8,313 nucleotides of DNA. It comes from an uncultured Clostridia bacterium. Lineage in GTDB: Bacteria; Bacillota; Clostridia; TANB77; CAG-508. The position numbers were made by a program, and so were the translations under genes. The stretch is from contig CAKPDO010000053.1 in assembly GCA_934148985.1 (NCBI GenBank), positions 1 through 8,313 of the forward strand. Reading direction: 5' to 3'. Below the pieces are notes generated by a model. That model had not been told where the DNA came from and made no database searches. It saw only the letters and a list, made by a program, of their open reading frames with translations. Shown piece after piece: positions 6,335 through 8,313 of this stretch. Numbering within the stretch: position 1 is the first letter of the stretch; the number at the start of each line of letters is the position of its first letter.

Positions 6335-7180
6335 ATAGAAAAAGAACAAAAAAACGAATCATTAAATCCAAAAAATGACTATGTATTTAAACGTATTTTT
6401 GGACGCCGAGGTAATGAATCGATTACAAAAGATTTTCTTAGTGCTACCTTAAATCAAAATATTACAGATGTTGCTTTAGAAAGTGATGCTACATTACCTA
6501 ATGATATATTAGATGATAAAGTTGGCATTTTAGATGTTAAAGCAAAAATTGATGGCCACATTAATTGTGATATTGAAATGCAAGTTGTTAATAAAAAAAA
6601 TATTGAAAAAAGAATTTTATTTTATTGTAGTAAAATGTATATTCAAAGCATTAAATCTGGCAAAGATTATTCTACTGCCGAAAAAAGTATAGCTATTTTA
6701 GTTTCTGATTACGAACTTGATTCTTTAAAAAATGTAAAAAAATACTCATCAAAATGGAATTTCCGTGAGGAAAAATACTCAAATATCATCTTGACAGATG
6801 CTATTGAGGTTATTATAATAGAGTTATCCAAATTCGAAAAGTACAAAAATGATACTGCTTTAGCAAGTTGGGTGAAATTTATTAATAATCCAAAGGTGAT
6901 AGATATGGGGAACGAGGAAATTAGAAAAGCAAAAAAAGTTTTAGATGAGCTTAGTCAAAATGAACATGAAAGGCGTTTAGCCGAGTTAAGAGAAAAATAT
7001 ATTATGGATCAAAAAGCTATTGAAGCTGCTGGATATGATCAAGGACTGGAAGATGGCAAAAAACAGGGCCTTACTGCTGCTAAAATCGAAATTGCCAAAG
7101 AAATGAAATCACAAGGCTATGACAATAGTGCAATAAAAAAATTAACTGGATTGAGTATTGAAGAAATAGAAAATTTATAA
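6335..7180 (+). CDS. Rpn/PDDEXK-family nuclease (transposase-derived), apparent ATA start
   Basis: A 281-residue member of the Rpn / PD-(D/E)XK nuclease family, annotated in Firmicutes as PDDEXK nuclease or transposase and including the E. coli RpnA-type DNA endonucleases. The N-terminus NPKNDYVFKRIFG is the family hallmark. Candidate catalytic residues are D67 in GILDVKAK and E81-M-Q83 in CDIEMQV. ILFYCSKMYIQSI, a charged helical tail and a C-terminal TGLSIEEIENL follow, all family-typical. The first ATG (6578) is codon 82 and would remove D67 and E81. The frame is open back to TGA at 6326. ATA at 6335 stands six bases after a GTGA Shine-Dalgarno, the same layout as the ATG of the PBP gene. 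In-frame ATT at 6329 is a second option. It has its own perfect promoter and terminator. Alternatively the start codon has mutated and the gene is silent. Confidence 0.85.
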   Translation: MEKEQKNESLNPKNDYVFKRIFGRRGNESITKDFLSATLNQNITDVALESDATLPNDILDDKVGILDVKAKIDGHINCDIEMQVVNKKNIEKRILFYCSKMYIQSIKSGKDYSTAEKSIAILVSDYELDSLKNVKKYSSKWNFREEKYSNIILTDAIEVIIIELSKFEKYKNDTALASWVKFINNPKVIDMGNEEIRKAKKVLDELSQNEHERRLAELREKYIMDQKAIEAAGYDQGLEDGKKQGLTAAKIEIAKEMKSQGYDNSAIKKLTGLSIEEIENL

Positions 7181-7211
7181 GATTTTGATTAAAAGTTTGA
7201 AAAAACAAGTA

Positions 7212-7250
7212 GCAAGTAATAACAACATTTTATTGCTTGCCTTTTGTATT
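7212..7250 (+). terminator. Intrinsic terminator after the Rpn gene
   Basis: An 11-base stem (7212-7222 with 7230-7240, one G-U pair) encloses a seven-base loop. It is followed by CTTTTGTATT, a moderate T-rich tail. It lies about 30 bases after the Rpn stop codon. Confidence 0.8.
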
Positions 7251-7314
7251 ATTTTGCTATAAATTGTAACTTTATAATTAATTCATAATTATATGTTATC
7301 ATTTTCAAATAATG

Positions 7315-7355
7315 AAATCACACTTTTTTGCATTATTTTTCACAAAATATTCACA
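7315..7355 (+). promoter_or_regulatory. CssR-box-like repeats upstream of htrA
   Basis: In Bacillus subtilis, CssR controls htrA through repeated TTTTCACA octamers. Here there is an exact TTTTCACA at 7337-7344, TATTCACA at 7348-7355 (one mismatch, eleven bases on, one helical turn), and a weaker AAATCACA at 7315-7322, two turns upstream. A further poor match lies near 7325. The array ends just before the -35 hexamer. This suggests control by secretion stress through a CssRS-like system, which is not in the window. Confidence 0.55.
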
Positions 7356-7361
7356 AATATA

Positions 7362-7391
7362 TTGTATTATTATAAAAAATCAAATTATAAT
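7362..7391 (+). promoter_or_regulatory. Probable sigma-A promoter of htrA
   Basis: TTGTAT (7362-7367), an 18-base spacer and a perfect TATAAT (7386-7391) place the transcription start near 7398. The mRNA leader would be only about 20 bases, carrying AGGAGG at 7404-7409, eight bases before the ATG. The weak -35 hexamer fits a promoter that needs an activator. Confidence 0.55.
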
Positions 7392-7417
7392 AATACAAAA
7401 AACAGGAGGTTATTATC

Positions 7418-8313
7418 ATGAACGATAATGAATTTAAAAATGTTATTAGTAATCCAGGTTCTTATCAAAAAGGTTCTTTTGGAAAAACTATAGGTATTCC
7501 TTTTATTAGTGGAATATTAGGATGTAGCTTGGTTTTAGGAACTTGTTTTGGAGTTCCAGAAATAAAACAAAAATTGTTTTCAAATACAAACAATTCCGTT
7601 TCAACATCAACAAATACAAGCCTAAATACAGGTACAATAAATACAGATTTAGTATCTCTTACAAAATATTCAGACACGGCTGTTTATGCTGCAAATAAAA
7701 TTCTTCCATCAATTGTAGGAATTTCAATTACCTATAATGTAACAAGTTCATCACCACTTTACGGTTTCTTTGGTCAAGGAAAAGGAAGTTCGACTACATC
7801 TGAAGCAACAGCATCTGGTTCTGGAATAATAATTAGTGAAGATGGCTATATAGTCACAAATAACCATGTTGTAGATTCGTCTTCTGCATCTACTTATTAC
7901 GATATATCTGAAGCAACTTCTGTAAAAGTTTCTTTATATGGTGAAGATACACAATATGATGCAAAAATAATTGGTAAAGATTCTCAAACAGATTTAGCTG
8001 TTTTAAAAATTGAAAAAACTGGTTTAACTCCAGCCGAATTTGCTGATTCTGATACTGTAAAAGTAGGAGAATTTGCAATGGCCGTAGGAAATCCATTAGA
8101 TTTAGGAACGTCAATTACTTGTGGTGTTGTTAGTGCATTAAATAGAAAAGTTCAAGATAGTGAAGGTACAACAACTTACACATGTATTCAAACAGATGCT
8201 GCTATCAACTCAGGTAATAGTGGTGGTGCTTTAGTAAATAGTCAAGGTCAAGTTATTGGTATAAATACTTTAAAAGTTGCAAGTACAGGTGTTGAAGGTA
8301 TTGGTTTTGCAAT
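7418..8313 (+). CDS. htrA: HtrA/DegP-type membrane-anchored serine protease (C-terminus outside window)
   Basis: A surface protease and chaperone that degrades misfolded exported proteins. The 298 residues present comprise a short cytoplasmic N-terminus, one membrane anchor (about 22-46), a Ser/Thr/Asn-rich linker (55-76) and a trypsin-like domain. The catalytic triad is H150 in TNNHVV, D192 in TDLAVLKI and S268 in GNSGGAL. The segment AVGNPLDLG is also typical. The gene is cut by the window edge before the end of the protease domain; a C-terminal PDZ domain is expected from the family but not seen. The start is firm: ATG after AGGAGG with an eight-base spacer. Possible CssR-like boxes precede the promoter. 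No in-frame CGG codon occurs in this part. Confidence 0.93.
   Translation, partial: MNDNEFKNVISNPGSYQKGSFGKTIGIPFISGILGCSLVLGTCFGVPEIKQKLFSNTNNSVSTSTNTSLNTGTINTDLVSLTKYSDTAVYAANKILPSIVGISITYNVTSSSPLYGFFGQGKGSSTTSEATASGSGIIISEDGYIVTNNHVVDSSSASTYYDISEATSVKVSLYGEDTQYDAKIIGKDSQTDLAVLKIEKTGLTPAEFADSDTVKVGEFAMAVGNPLDLGTSITCGVVSALNRKVQDSEGTTTYTCIQTDAAINSGNSGGALVNSQGQVIGINTLKVASTGVEGIGFA

Noticed and set aside
7465..8114. Minus-strand open frames within htrA
   Set aside because: They lie opposite a clear serine protease and have no RBS or recognisable motif.

Overview
The window reads as a very AT-rich, low-GC Gram-positive bacterium, most likely an uncultured Clostridia-type Firmicute. The evidence is strong GGAGG-type ribosome binding sites, sigma-A style promoters (one matches both hexamers perfectly), AGA-dominated arginine usage, a clostridial comM-dprA-yraN cluster, a TSCPD/TIGR03905 protein, an FtsI/SpoVD-type penicillin-binding protein, a PDDEXK/Rpn-family protein and an HtrA protease. 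No rRNA, tRNA, CRISPR array or insertion sequence was seen.

Layout. Positions 1-2887 (minus strand) hold a DNA-uptake/DNA-processing operon read comM -> dprA -> yraN, followed by the RBS and start of another gene running off the left edge. A short divergent intergenic region leads to a class B PBP on the plus strand (2993-4897), ended by a two-way terminator shared with the convergent TSCPD gene (4961-5218). Upstream of that, on the minus strand, lie an unrecognised 179-residue protein (5277-5816) and a possible 12-codon leader (5866-5904). A regulatory-looking region of about 430 bases follows, with palindromes, Spo0A-box-like sites and a perfect consensus promoter. It drives a Rpn-type nuclease gene (6335-7180). 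The window ends inside htrA (7418 onward), which has CssR-box-like repeats in front of its promoter.

The main discovery candidate is in comM. The gene needs three +1 frame changes to encode a complete 515-residue protein, and each falls exactly at an in-frame CGG codon (2242-2240, 2217-2215, 2000-1998). Skipping the C each time restores a conserved glycine: that of the GSHN segment, the first glycine of Walker A, and that of the KPGE segment. I find no other in-frame CGG codon in any gene of the window. This suggests CGG acts as a +1 frameshift codon in this organism, for example an unassigned CGG, rather than random decay. Sequence error or recent gene death remain the alternatives.

A second translational oddity is start codons. 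YraN appears to start at ATT, while the 179-residue protein and the Rpn protein appear to start at ATA. Each has a good Shine-Dalgarno or a coupled context and conserved sequence, or open frame with family residues, upstream of the first ATG. DprA may also start at ATA. Together these hint at unusual initiation and decoding rules in this lineage; that step is inference.
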